Assembly (NCBI RefSeq): GCF_024622975.1
Contig: NZ_JANJZT010000011.1
Span: 1 to 64,000, forward strand
Source of the DNA: Blautia caecimuris
GTDB lineage: Bacteria; Bacillota; Clostridia; Lachnospirales; Lachnospiraceae
Direction of reading: 5' to 3'
DNA: 64,000 bases
The notes under the pieces were generated by a model. It made no database searches. It had not been told where the DNA came from and worked only from the letters and a program-made list of their open reading frames with translations. The translations under genes and the position numbers were made by a program. Within the stretch, counting starts at the first letter, position 1, and every line of letters starts with the position of its first letter. This document shows positions 34,367 through 44,600 of this stretch, one piece after another.

Positions 34367-35791
34367 TTGTTTTCAGGAATTGTTGAGGCGTATGGGAAAG
34401 TTATAGGTACATTGAGCAACTGGATGTACAGCTATATTCTTATTATCCTGCTTGTAGGCGCCGGGATCTATTTCACCGTCAAAACAAAAGGCGTCCAGTT
34501 CAGAGCGCTGAAAGAAGCCATTAAGGTGGTTATGGAGCCAAAGGATGATGAAAAATCAATTTCTTCTTTTCAGGCTCTGATGGTTTCTACTGCGTCCAGG
34601 GTGGGAACCGGGAATATTGCCGGAATTTCCACAGCTCTTTGCATTGGCGGAGCAGGAGCTATGTTCTGGATGTGGCTGATCGCGCTTCTGGGAAGCGCAT
34701 CTGCGTTCATTGAGAGTACACTGGCGCAGATCTATAAAAGAAAAGCTGCTGACGGAAGCTCTTACGGAGGCCCTGCATACTATATTCAGGCTGTGCTGAA
34801 AAAAAGATGGCTGGGAGTTTTGTTTGCGGCAGTTCTTATTGTAACTTATATGGGTGGCTTCAACATGGTTGCTGCTTTTAACATTTCAGATTCTTTCCGC
34901 AGATATGATTTCTATCAGCCAGGAACAACACCACTTGTTATAGGTCTGATTCTTGCAGTTATTTTTGGCATTTGTATTTTTGGCGGCAGCAAACGCATAT
35001 CCAAAATTACAGAGGTTATTGTCCCGGTAATGGGAATCTTTTATATAGCGGTTTCTCTGTTTATTGTGATCACGCATCTGAATCTTCTTCCGGGAGTGAT
35101 CGTATCAATTTTTAAAGGCGCGTTTGATATTTCTGCAATTTTCGGCGGATTTGCAGGTTCAGCCGTCATGCAGGGAGTAAAAAGAGGTCTGTTTTCCAAC
35201 GAGGCCGGTGTGGGCTCTGCTCCAAATGCCGCAGCTTCTGCGGGTGTGTCTCATCCTGTAAAGCAGGGACTTGTTCAGATGCTTTCTGTTTATATTGATA
35301 CAATTGTGATCTGCAGTGCAACAGGATTTATGCTTCTGTGCTCCGGTGTGATACCGGAAGAGGGAATTGCCGGAATGCCTTATGTACAGGAGGCAGTGGC
35401 AGGTTCACTGGGAAGCGTTGGTTCTGTGTTTATTACAGTGGCTCTGTTTTTATTTGCATTTACTACACTGATCGGAAATTTTTATTATGCAGAAATGGGA
35501 CTTCGCTACATCTGTGATAAAACACCGAAAAAACTGATTATGAATATATTCCGTATCGCAGCAGCTCTGATCGTATGTATGGGAGCAACTATGGATTTCA
35601 GCGTAGTGTGGGACACAGCAGATGTACTTATGGGCCTGATGGCGCTTATTAATCTGCCGGTAATTGTGCTTCTTGCGAAACCGGCGCTTCGATGTATGCA
35701 GGATTATTTCAAACAGAAAAAATCAGGGAAAAATCCTGTATTTAAAGCAAAGGATATTAATCTGGAAACAAAGACAGATTTTTGGAACTGA
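34367..35791 (+). CDS. Sodium:alanine/glycine symporter (AGCS family)
   Basis: This 474-residue membrane protein of about eleven helices shows AGCS signatures: the N-terminal GTGNIAGISTALCIGG block, KRGLFSNEAGVGSAPNAAA and a C-terminal DTADVLMGLMALIN region. It imports alanine or glycine with Na+. It starts with TTG at 34367 behind a strong CAGGAGG site and has its own promoter. A 275-base spacer with another promoter separates it from the next gene. Confidence 0.92.
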   Translation: MFSGIVEAYGKVIGTLSNWMYSYILIILLVGAGIYFTVKTKGVQFRALKEAIKVVMEPKDDEKSISSFQALMVSTASRVGTGNIAGISTALCIGGAGAMFWMWLIALLGSASAFIESTLAQIYKRKAADGSSYGGPAYYIQAVLKKRWLGVLFAAVLIVTYMGGFNMVAAFNISDSFRRYDFYQPGTTPLVIGLILAVIFGICIFGGSKRISKITEVIVPVMGIFYIAVSLFIVITHLNLLPGVIVSIFKGAFDISAIFGGFAGSAVMQGVKRGLFSNEAGVGSAPNAAASAGVSHPVKQGLVQMLSVYIDTIVICSATGFMLLCSGVIPEEGIAGMPYVQEAVAGSLGSVGSVFITVALFLFAFTTLIGNFYYAEMGLRYICDKTPKKLIMNIFRIAAALIVCMGATMDFSVVWDTADVLMGLMALINLPVIVLLAKPALRCMQDYFKQKKSGKNPVFKAKDINLETKTDFWN

Positions 35792-35933
35792 TATTTTAAG
35801 GAATATGTTAAAAACAGGATCGTGGCAGTGCACAGTGTGGAACAATCCGAAGGTATCGGTCAATTGAAAAAGTAAATTCTACTTTGCAAGATTAAATTCC
35901 GCAGGTATCGTATAATGCAGAATCAAAAAGTGC

Positions 35934-35962
35934 TTGCAATAGGGAATGAACTATGGTAATAT
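35934..35962 (+). promoter_or_regulatory. Promoter of the DUF2798 gene
   Basis: TTGCAA (35934-35939), a 17-base spacer and TAATAT (35957-35962) lie about 100 bases before the gene. Confidence 0.55.
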
Positions 35963-36066
35963 AACCCAGTTTGATTTGGTTAAAATTGGAAACGCACATC
36001 CTCCGGATGATAACGAACAACACAAAGAATCAAAAGTGTTTACGTTATTATAAGGAGGATTTTTTT

Positions 36067-36528
36067 ATGCCAAAAAACAAATTTGAAGATGTGATTTTTA
36101 CTGCTGTTATGGCTATTGTCATGGTGTATGGAATGATCGTATACAATGTTGCGCTGAATACCGGTGGAACTGTAAGTGGTTTTACATTCCTTGCCGCTGT
36201 TCATGAGCTGGTATTCATGGCTCCGATTGCTTTTGTGCTGGAGTTTTTTTTTGTCAGTAAGCTGGCTGGCATGTTGGCGTTTAAGATCATGAAGCCAACA
36301 GACAGACCGCAGTTTATTACTTATGCGATTTCCATCTGCATCTGCTGTATTATGTGCCCGGTCATGAGTCTGATTGCTACTGTATTATTTAAGGAGCCCT
36401 CTTTTGGAACATGGATCCGTACCTGGGCCATGAATTTTCCGATGGCAATCTGTTATCAGATGTTTTATTGTGGGCCATTTGTGAGGCTGATCTTCCGTCT
36501 GATTTTCCGTCGCGGGGGGGAGAAATAA
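36067..36528 (+). CDS. DUF2798 membrane protein
   Basis: This 153-residue protein has four membrane helices arranged as two DUF2798 repeats, each with a polar start and an AxxHELVFMAP or FPMAICYQM motif. Function is unknown. ATG 36067 is favoured by the AAGGAGG site 9 bases upstream; the frame opens already at 35971. The C-terminus is encoded through a run of 7 G bases (36514-36520), RRGGEK. Confidence 0.83.
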   Translation: MPKNKFEDVIFTAVMAIVMVYGMIVYNVALNTGGTVSGFTFLAAVHELVFMAPIAFVLEFFFVSKLAGMLAFKIMKPTDRPQFITYAISICICCIMCPVMSLIATVLFKEPSFGTWIRTWAMNFPMAICYQMFYCGPFVRLIFRLIFRRGGEK

Positions 36529-36612
36529 TGAAGTCAGGGTCAAAAGTTCAATAACATTTTATGGTTCTGGCCCCAACATCAAAATATACAAATAATATAA
36601 AAAGCATTGTAA

Positions 36613-36659
36613 AATCCGGGGATTTTCAGGCATTTAAAGGTGTCTGAGAGCCCCGGATT
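36613..36659 (+). other. Hairpin between the DUF2798 and pflB genes
   Basis: A 9-base GC-rich stem (36613-36621 with 36651-36659) contains an inner short stem but has no T run, so it is a weak terminator or an RNA element. With the promoter at 36689 it is all that can be recognised in the 301-base gap before pflB. Confidence 0.55.
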
Positions 36660-36688
36660 GTACTTTATGGAAAACATGTGTTAAATAA

Positions 36689-36717
36689 TTGACAGAGCTG
36701 TCAAAGCGGTATAAACT
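36689..36717 (+). promoter_or_regulatory. pflB promoter with a palindromic operator
   Basis: TTGACA (36689-36694) and TATAAA/TAAACT (36710-36717) give a 15-17 base spacer. The -35 lies in the 16-base inverted repeat TTGACAG-AG-CTGTCAA (36689-36704). The dyad does not match the usual Rex box. A dimeric redox or metabolite repressor is inferred. Confidence 0.6.
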
Positions 36718-36829
36718 GTCGGTGTGAACAGCAGAAGTTCACATGAAATAACTAACGAAACAGTTCTGTTGGCTGTACAAAAAAGCTTCAGGACATGATA
36801 CCTGTATTTACAAGAAAGAGGTGCTGATC

Positions 36830-39085
36830 ATGAAAGAATTTTCACAGTGGGAAGGTTTTAACGGTAAACGCTGGAAAGAAAAAATTGACGTACGTAACTT
36901 TATTAAAATGAATTATACACCATATGACGGAGATGCTTCTTTCCTGGAAGGGCCTACAGAGGCAACAAATAAACTCTGGGGCAAGCTTCAGGAGCTTCAG
37001 AAAGAAGAGCGCGCAAAGGGCGGAGTTCTGGATATGGAGACAGAGGTTGTAACATCTCTTACCGCGTATGGTCCCGGATATATTGACGAGGATCTGAAAG
37101 ATCTGGAAACTGTTGTAGGTCTTCAGACAGACAAACCTCTGAAACGTGCCTTTATGCCATACGGCGGTATTAAAATGGCAGAAAAAGCATGTGAAACTTA
37201 CGGCTATGAAGTAAGCGACAAAATTAAAGATATTTTTAATAACTATGAGTTTAAAACACACAACCAGGGTGTGTTTGACATTTATACACCGGAAATGAAG
37301 GCTGCCCGTCACAGCAAAATTCTGACAGGTCTTCCGGATACCTATGGCCGCGGACGTATTGTAGGCGATTACAGACGTGTGGCTCTTTACGGAATCGATG
37401 CTCTGATCGAGGGCAAACAGAAGGATTTTGCAGCAAGCGACCGTCAGGGTATGAGACGCTATGACTTCCAGCTTCGTGAGGAGATCGCTGACCAGATCCG
37501 CGCTCTTCAGGGAATGAAAGCTATGGCTCAGGCCTACGGCTTTGATATTTCTCAGCCTGCAAAGGATGCAAGAGAAGCATTCCAGTGGCTGTATTTCGGA
37601 TACCTTGCAGCTATCAAGACTCAGAACGGAGCTGCAATGAGTGTTGGACGTATCTCCACTTTCCTTGATATTTATATTGAGAGAGACCTTCAGAGAGGAA
37701 TCCTTACAGAGAAAGAGGCTCAGGAGCTTGTTGACCATATGGTTATGAAATTCCGTATGGTAAAATTTGCCCGTATTCCTTCTTACAACCAGCTGTTTTC
37801 CGGAGACCCGGTATGGGCAACCCTGGAAGTGGCAGGTATGGGTATTGACGGACGCCATATGGTAACAAAGAGTGATTTCCGTTTCCTTCATACACTGGAG
37901 GATATGGGACCGGCTCCGGAACCGAACCTTACTGTTCTTTATTCCTCCAGACTGCCTGAGAACTTTAAGAAATATGCTGCAAATATTTCTGTTACAACAA
38001 GTTCCATTCAGTATGAGAATGACGATGTAATGCGTCCGGTATGGGGCGATGACTACAGCATCTGCTGCTGTGTATCTGCTACAGAGACAGGTAAAGAGAT
38101 CCAGTTCTTCGGCGCTCGTGCAAACCTTGCGAAATGTCTTCTTTATGCCATCAACGGCGGTGTTGACGAGAAGACAAAACAGCAGGTAGGACCTCAGTAT
38201 CAGCCGATCACTTCTGAGTATCTTGACTATGACGAGGTAGTTCAGAAATACGATCAGATGATGGACTGGCTGGCTCATCTGTATGTTGGAACACTGAACA
38301 TGATCCACTATATGCATGACAAATACTACTATGAAGCAGCAGAGATGGCTCTGATCGATACAAAGGTTGACCGTTCCTTTGCAACCGGTATCGCAGGTTT
38401 CTCTCATGTAGTAGATTCCCTGTCTGCAATTAAATATGCAAAGGTAAAAGCAATCCGTGATGAGGACGGAATTACAACAGACTTTATTGTTGAGGGAGAT
38501 TTCCCACGCTATGGTAACGATGACGACAGAGCAGACGAGATCGCAACAAATCTTCTGTCTACTTTCCTCGGAAAGCTGAAACACATTCATACCTACCGTG
38601 ATTCCAAACCTACCACATCCATCCTTACCATTACATCCAATGTTGTTTATGGTAAAGCTACAGGATCTCTTCCGGACGGAAGAAAAGCAGGCGAGCCTCT
38701 GGCTCCTGGCGCTAACCCGTCCTACGGCGCAGAGCAGAACGGACTTCTTGCTTCCCTGAACTCTGTTGCAAAGCTTGACTATGAGGATGCTCTTGACGGT
38801 ATCTCCAATACTCAGACAATCAACCCGGATGCTCTGGGACACAGTGATGAGGAGCGTACAGACAATCTTGTTCATGTACTTGACGGATACTTTGATCAGG
38901 GAGCTCATCACCTGAACGTAAACGTATTTGGAAAAGAAAAGCTGATTGACGCTATGGAACATCCGGAAAAAGAAGAGTATGCAAACTTTACAATCCGTGT
39001 TTCCGGATACGCAGTTAAATTTATCGACCTTACAAGAGAGCAGCAGCTGGACGTTATTGCCAGAACCTGCCACGCAGAAATGTAA
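36830..39085 (+). CDS. pflB: Formate C-acetyltransferase (pyruvate formate-lyase)
   Basis: This 751-residue glycyl-radical enzyme converts pyruvate and CoA to formate and acetyl-CoA during anaerobic fermentation. The active-site cysteines are in [10 protein letters not shown] (C412-C414, three in a row where two are usual), and the radical glycine is G726 in RVSGYAVKF. Length is standard for PflB rather than for diol dehydratases. ATG 36830 suits the GAGGTG site; one 9 bases upstream is also possible. The activase gene follows after 2 bases. Codon use is strongly biased, as in highly expressed genes. Confidence 0.96.
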   Translation: MKEFSQWEGFNGKRWKEKIDVRNFIKMNYTPYDGDASFLEGPTEATNKLWGKLQELQKEERAKGGVLDMETEVVTSLTAYGPGYIDEDLKDLETVVGLQTDKPLKRAFMPYGGIKMAEKACETYGYEVSDKIKDIFNNYEFKTHNQGVFDIYTPEMKAARHSKILTGLPDTYGRGRIVGDYRRVALYGIDALIEGKQKDFAASDRQGMRRYDFQLREEIADQIRALQGMKAMAQAYGFDISQPAKDAREAFQWLYFGYLAAIKTQNGAAMSVGRISTFLDIYIERDLQRGILTEKEAQELVDHMVMKFRMVKFARIPSYNQLFSGDPVWATLEVAGMGIDGRHMVTKSDFRFLHTLEDMGPAPEPNLTVLYSSRLPENFKKYAANISVTTSSIQYENDDVMRPVWGDDYSICCCVSATETGKEIQFFGARANLAKCLLYAINGGVDEKTKQQVGPQYQPITSEYLDYDEVVQKYDQMMDWLAHLYVGTLNMIHYMHDKYYYEAAEMALIDTKVDRSFATGIAGFSHVVDSLSAIKYAKVKAIRDEDGITTDFIVEGDFPRYGNDDDRADEIATNLLSTFLGKLKHIHTYRDSKPTTSILTITSNVVYGKATGSLPDGRKAGEPLAPGANPSYGAEQNGLLASLNSVAKLDYEDALDGISNTQTINPDALGHSDEERTDNLVHVLDGYFDQGAHHLNVNVFGKEKLIDAMEHPEKEEYANFTIRVSGYAVKFIDLTREQQLDVIARTCHAEM

Positions 39086-39087
39086 GA

Positions 39088-39828
39088 ATGGACAACAAAG
39101 AGATCAAAGGATATGTTCACTCACTGGAAAGCTTCGGGTCGGTTGACGGCCCGGGCGTCCGGTATGTGATCTTTTTAAGCGGCTGTGCTATGCGCTGTCA
39201 GTTCTGCCATAATCCGGATACCTGGAAGATGGGAGAAGGACAGGCATACACCCCTTCGGAGCTTTTAAAAAAAGCGCTGCGGTATAAAAATTACTGGGGA
39301 GATAAAGGCGGGATCACAGTCAGCGGAGGGGAACCTCTTCTGCAGATCGATTTCCTTACAGAATTTTTCCGTCTGGCAAAGGAAGCCGGCGTGCATACCA
39401 CACTGGATACCAGCGCCAACCCTTATACGGAAAAAGAGCCTTTTTATTCCAAATGGCAGGAGCTGATGAAGTATACAGATCTTGTTCTTCTGGATATCAA
39501 GCAGATTGATGAGGAAGAGCATGTGAAGCTTACCGGCTGCACCAACACAAATATCCTTGCCATGGCAGAAAAGCTTTCGGAGATGGACAAGCCTGTATGG
39601 ATCCGCCATGTGCTTGTGCCGGGCGGAAGTGATAACGACACATATCTTCACAGACTGGTCGATTTTATCAGAACCCTTAAAAATGTGGAGAGAGTAGAGG
39701 TTCTTCCCTATCATATTCTGGGAACCTTTAAGTGGGAGAAGCTGGGTATTCCCTATCCGTTGGAAGGAGTGAAGCCTCCAACAGAGGAACGTATCCGCAA
39801 TGCCCGGGAGATTCTGGGAGCGATGTAA
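39088..39828 (+). CDS. pflA: Pyruvate formate-lyase activating enzyme
   Basis: This 246-residue radical SAM enzyme installs the glycyl radical on PflB. The iron-sulfur motif CxxxCxxC is C33, C37 and C40 in SGCAMRCQFCHNP, and the SAM-binding GGEPLLQ block follows. Length fits PflA, with no extra ferredoxin domain. It is co-transcribed with pflB at a 2-base spacing, and a terminator lies shortly after its stop. Confidence 0.96.
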   Translation: MDNKEIKGYVHSLESFGSVDGPGVRYVIFLSGCAMRCQFCHNPDTWKMGEGQAYTPSELLKKALRYKNYWGDKGGITVSGGEPLLQIDFLTEFFRLAKEAGVHTTLDTSANPYTEKEPFYSKWQELMKYTDLVLLDIKQIDEEEHVKLTGCTNTNILAMAEKLSEMDKPVWIRHVLVPGGSDNDTYLHRLVDFIRTLKNVERVEVLPYHILGTFKWEKLGIPYPLEGVKPPTEERIRNAREILGAM

Positions 39829-39871
39829 CTGCCTGGAAATTCTTTCATAATTAAAAAATATAAGGATGAGG

Positions 39872-39940
39872 ACTGCTGCAAGCAACCTGTAGTTCCGGAG
39901 CAAAATCTGCCGGAAGAGGGAAGCCTGCAGCAGTTTTTGT
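39872..39940 (+). terminator. Terminator after pflA
   Basis: Long-range arms ACTGCTGCA (39872-39880) and TGCAGCAGT (39926-39934) enclose an inner CCGG pairing and lead into a T run. Confidence 0.75.
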
Positions 39941-40083
39941 TTGTGGCAGAAGTTAAGAACTGCTGTTTGCAAGGTATTCCGACCGGAGTGCTGTGAACGG
40001 AGAAGTTAAGAAATTTTTTACTTGGCAGTATTGTAAGCGTCTGCTACAATGAAAGAAACAAATATATATAAGTGGTGGTACGC

Positions 40084-40333
40084 ATGGAGAAAACCAGTAT
40101 AAAAACACATACCACTACAAAAGGTAAAACAGGATTTACCTCGGCAGAGCTTGAGGAAAAATTGCTGAAAATTGCAAAACACACAACCAAGGACCGTGTA
40201 TTCAGGGACCTTTTTAGTAATAAAAAGTATCTGCATGGAGCTGTATCAGGTTCTTCATTCTGAGGATACCGGGATAACAGAGGATGATCTCAGTATTGTA
40301 ATAATAAAAAATATACTGCCGGATCAGATCTGA
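40084..40333 (+). pseudogene. Frameshifted N-terminal fragment of an Rpn-family nuclease/putative transposase
   Basis: The first frame (from ATG 40084) reads a Rpn N-terminus with KDRVFRDLFSNKKYL, then shifts. Removing the single A at 40235 restores the expected YLLELYQVL and lets the second frame continue through EDTGITEDDLSIV to a stop at 40331-40333. The catalytic remainder is missing. It is thus both truncated and frameshifted. A C-terminal relic of a similar gene lies at 20194-20451. Confidence 0.82.
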
Positions 40334-40425
40334 AACAGGCGAAGCCTGGATACAGGAGGGGAATACAGCCGGGGAAAAAACAGAAGTCTGCAGTAAATAA
40401 CTGTAGTAAAACAAAAATAAATGAG

Positions 40426-40466
40426 AAATCCTTCGGCTCTGTGGAGACAGAACCGGAGGATTTTGT
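40426..40466. terminator. Hairpin terminator upstream of sbcD
   Basis: An 11-base stem (40426-40436 with 40453-40463, one bulge inside) is followed by TTTTG. Confidence 0.7.
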
Positions 40467-40537
40467 ATATAAAGCTGTAAAAACAGACAGTGACACTACT
40501 GGCAACAGGAATTGGCGGTTATAAGCAAGGAGGCTAT

Positions 40538-41689
40538 ATGAAAATTTTTCATTTGTCAGATTTACATATTGGTTTAAAACTGATGAACCGGGATCTGAGA
40601 GAGGATCAGGAATATATTTTCCGGCAGGTCGTGGACATGGTAAAGGAGCAGAAACCGGACGCACTGGTCATTGCCGGGGATATTTATGACAAGGCGGTTC
40701 CGGCAGCAGAAGCAGTACAGGTATTTGATTCCTTTATGGGACAGCTGACTGAGGCGGCGCCGGAAATGACTGTTATGGCTATCAGCGGAAACCATGACAG
40801 CGGTCCAAGAGTAGACTGTTTCCGAAGTGTGCTTTCCAGACAGAAGGTGCATATGATCGGGCTTCCTCCACAGCGTGAGGGAGAATATATTGAGAAGGTT
40901 GTGCTGCAGGATTCCTATGGTAAAGTGAATTTTTATCTTCTTCCTTTTGTGAAACCTTCCATGGTAAAAATGATCGTGGGGACAGATAAAAACGGCAATA
41001 ATTTTTCATATGACGAGACGGTTCATAAGCTCATCCAAAGAGAAGCTATAAATAAAAAAGAGAGAAATATTCTGGTAAGCCATCAGTTTTATCTTCCTGT
41101 GGGAAAAACTGCGGACGATGTGGAAAGAATGGACTCGGAGATACGAACTGTGGGGAATATTGACCAGATTTCTGCGGATATTCTGGAACAGTTTGACTAT
41201 GCGGCCCTGGGGCATATTCATAAGTCTATGAAAGTGGGAAAGGAAACTTTCCGTTACTGCGGAACACTTCTGTCCTGCTCTGTAAGCGAGGCAGGACAGC
41301 AGAAAGGGATTCTTATGGTGGACATAAAAGAGAAAGAAAAGGCACCGGAGATTACAGTTCTTCCTCTTATGCCCTTACGCCAGGTTCGGGTGGCAAAAGG
41401 AAGTCTTGAAGAGGTTCTGCAGCAGAAAAGTCAGGATTATGTGACTGTAATTCTTACAGATAAAGCAGATCTTGATGTTATTGATATGCAGGACAGACTG
41501 AGGCTTGCCTTTCCATATCTTCTGGAGATCCGTCGTGAAAATCAGAGGAAAGCGGACTACAGCAGGGGGAAAAAACATCAGGAATTGCAGGACCCTTTTG
41601 AACTGTGCTGCGGATTTCTGAAGGATATGGATGAGGAAGAAAAAAACATTCTCAGAGACGTACTGAACACAGTACAGGAGGTAAAGTAG
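40538..41689 (+). CDS. sbcD: Exonuclease SbcCD, nuclease subunit SbcD
   Basis: This 383-residue Mre11-type phosphoesterase has all the metal motifs: HLSDLHIG, AGDIYDK, ISGNHDS, VSHQFY and LGHIHK. With SbcC it opens DNA hairpins and trims double-strand ends. ATG 40538 follows AAGGAGG; the frame also opens at 40490 with no site. Its stop is separated by one base from the sbcC start, indicating coupled translation. Confidence 0.95.
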   Translation: MKIFHLSDLHIGLKLMNRDLREDQEYIFRQVVDMVKEQKPDALVIAGDIYDKAVPAAEAVQVFDSFMGQLTEAAPEMTVMAISGNHDSGPRVDCFRSVLSRQKVHMIGLPPQREGEYIEKVVLQDSYGKVNFYLLPFVKPSMVKMIVGTDKNGNNFSYDETVHKLIQREAINKKERNILVSHQFYLPVGKTADDVERMDSEIRTVGNIDQISADILEQFDYAALGHIHKSMKVGKETFRYCGTLLSCSVSEAGQQKGILMVDIKEKEKAPEITVLPLMPLRQVRVAKGSLEEVLQQKSQDYVTVILTDKADLDVIDMQDRLRLAFPYLLEIRRENQRKADYSRGKKHQELQDPFELCCGFLKDMDEEEKNILRDVLNTVQEVK

Positions 41690-41690
41690 A

Positions 41691-44600
41691 ATGAGACCGC
41701 AAAAACTTACCATGCAGGCATTTGGATCCTACGGACAGAAAACAATCATAGATTTTACAAAAACAGACCAGAATCTTTTTCTGGTTACAGGCGATACGGG
41801 AGCCGGAAAAACAACGATTTTTGATGCGATCGTTTTTGCTCTGTACGGGGAAGCCAGCTCAGTATCCAATAAAAAAGAAGGCGTTGTGCTGCAGAGCCAG
41901 TATGCAGGACTGGAGCTTGAGCCATATGTGGAACTGGAATTTACAGACGGGCAGGAGCAGGATATTTATACAGTACGCCGGGTGCCCAGACATCTGAAAA
42001 AGATCACCAGAGGAGCTGCAAAGGGTGTCGGAACCAGAGAGATTACAGGTTCTGTATCTCTGATCATGCCAGACGGTACAGAATATCCTCAGAAGGAATC
42101 CAATGGGAAGCTCCAGGAGATCATCGGACTTACCAAAAATCAGTTTATGCAGGTAGCCATGATCGCACAGGGAGAGTTTATGGAGCTTCTCAGGGCAAAA
42201 TCTGATGATAAGAAAAAAATATTCCGCAGGCTTTTTAATACAGAAATGTACGAGGATATTGCTGTGGAGCTGGGGAACAGAAAAAGGGCAAAAGAAAAGG
42301 ATATTGCTGATATCAGAACCCGGTGTCAGAGTGAAGCGGCCAGAGTAAAACTTCTGTCAGACAGTGCGGAAAACCAGGGACAGGATGAGTTTGGGCAGCA
42401 GACAGAGGTTCTGGAAGAGAGCCTGGATAAGCTAAAAAAGCAGATTGCAGACGGGGAGATCGTTGTAATAGGAGAATTTCTGGAAACACTATTCCAGTAT
42501 TGCAGAGTTCTGGATAAGAAGCTGCAAACAGCAGAAAAAGACTGTAGTGAAGCGGCAGAAAACAGGGATAAAAAAAGAGATGAGTATACAGAAGCCCAGC
42601 AACTTCAAGGACTTTTTTTACAGCTGGATCAGGCGGAAGAGGAGCTTGCTCAATGCAGAGAACTGACCTCTGAAATGGAGAAAAAAGAACAGCTGGCAGG
42701 TCAGATCCAGGCGGCCTGGGAAGTAAAAGCATCCAGTGATCAGCTGGAAGAAAAAAGAAAGGAGGCAGAGAGTACAGAAACTGCTTTAAGAGAACTGCAA
42801 AGCCAACTTCCGGAGCTTCTGAAAATACAAAAGGAGGCAGAGAAGGAAGAAGAAAGAGCGGAGAAGGAACAGCGTCAGGCTCAGGATGAGTTCAGCCGCA
42901 TATCTGAAAAGGCAGAAAAGGCTCTGGAACTATTCCGTCAGATAGGAGAATGCCGCAAAAAAGTGCAGAAGCTGGAAAAGAATCTTCTGCAGATTCAAAA
43001 GCAGAAAAAAGAAGCAAAAGATGCTTTTGAGGCATCAGAAATTCAGGAAAAAGAATATCGGAAGCAGGCAGAAGCATTTTCTGACGCAGGAGAAAAGCTT
43101 GCTGTATGTCAGTCCAAAATGCGTGAGATCGGAACGATGATGGATGATATCAAAGGGCTGTCAATTATTTATAAGGAAATAAAAAGCTATAATGAGACTG
43201 CAGAAGAGTTAAAACAAAAATATGCGGATATCCGGGATAAATATGAGAAAAAACAGCAGGAATATGAAACCCTGAGACGCGCTTTTCTGGATGCTCAGGC
43301 AGGATTTCTGGCAGCAGAGCTGAAGCCCGGGAACCCCTGTCCTGTCTGCGGAGCAACAGAGCATCCCAGTCCCTGCATTCCAAAAGAAGAGCACAGAGAG
43401 CTTTCTCAGGATAAGATAGACCAAATTGGAAATGATGCGGAGAGCCTACGCAAAGAACAGGAAACACTTTCCGGAGAAGTAAAGTCTAATACTAATCTGA
43501 GAGATGCCAGAGACCGGGATTTCAGAGAGAATTTTGAGAAATTACAGGATAAAATGCGCAGGAGTATTCCGAAGCTTCCGGAAAGCTTTTCTCCGGGACA
43601 GGCGCGGGAACTGATAAAGCAGTGGAAGCAGCAGGTTCAGACAGAGGAGTTTGCGTATCAGAAACAGGCTGAGACATTAAGAGAAATCCAGGAAAAACTG
43701 GAGGAACTGGAAAAACGTAAGCCTTCTTTAAAAGAAAATATGGAAACTTTTCAGGAACAGGAAAAAAATGTACAGGCGGCGCTGGAAGGAGCCAGATCAG
43801 AGCTTGCAGGTTATTCCTCATCCTCTGATTTTTCTTCTGAGGAAGAGGCAAAAAACGCCAGAAATATGGCAGAAAACAGGAAGAACCAGACAGAAGAAGT
43901 TCTGAAAGAAGCCAGAAATAAAGCAGAATGTACCAGACAGAAAAAAACAGAAGCAGAAACCCTTATCCGTCGGTATGAGAAAGAGCTGCCCGCACGAAAA
44001 AAAGAAAAAGACAGGCAGAAAAAAATCTACGAAACACTTTTGCAGGAGAAAAATCTTACAGAAGAACAGTGGAAAAATCTTACTGACATATATGAAAAAT
44101 ATGCTGCTGAAGAGTTCAGAAATGATGTAAATTCATTCCGCAACAGACAGACAGCGGCAAAAAGCAGCACACGGTCTATGAGAGCTGCAATCGGAGAAAG
44201 ACAGCGTCCTGTGCTGGAAGAAAAACGTAGTCAGGCAGAGGAAGCAGAGAAAATCTTTGAGGCTTCGGGACGCATCAGGGACGGGATAAAGTCTGTATAT
44301 CAGGAGAATCAGGCTGTCTATGATACCCTTGCTCCAATACTTACCGATAGGAAGCGTCTGGTGGAGGAACACGCAAAGCTTGATAATCTTTACCGCCTTG
44401 TTTCCGGCAATGTCAGCGGTTCCAGAATGGATCTGGAAACCTATGTGCAGCGTTATTATCTGGAAAAGATTCTGGACGCGGCCAACCGCAGATTTCAGGA
44501 TATGTCTGCAGGCCAGTTTGAGCTTCGTATGTATGATCTGGAAAAGGCAGGAGAAGGTAAAAACAGAGGTCTTGATCTGATGGTGTATTCCACTGTTACC

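Noticed and set aside
36514-36520. Run of 7 G at the end of the DUF2798 gene as another phase-variable tract
   Set aside because: It is short, codes for the last residues only, and a shift would alter just the C-terminal end.
36842-39073. A 743-codon open frame on the minus strand across pflB
   Set aside because: It mirrors the codon frame of the highly expressed pflB gene, whose biased codons leave few reverse stops. The predicted protein is Cys/Ser/Val-rich with no domain and no ribosome site.
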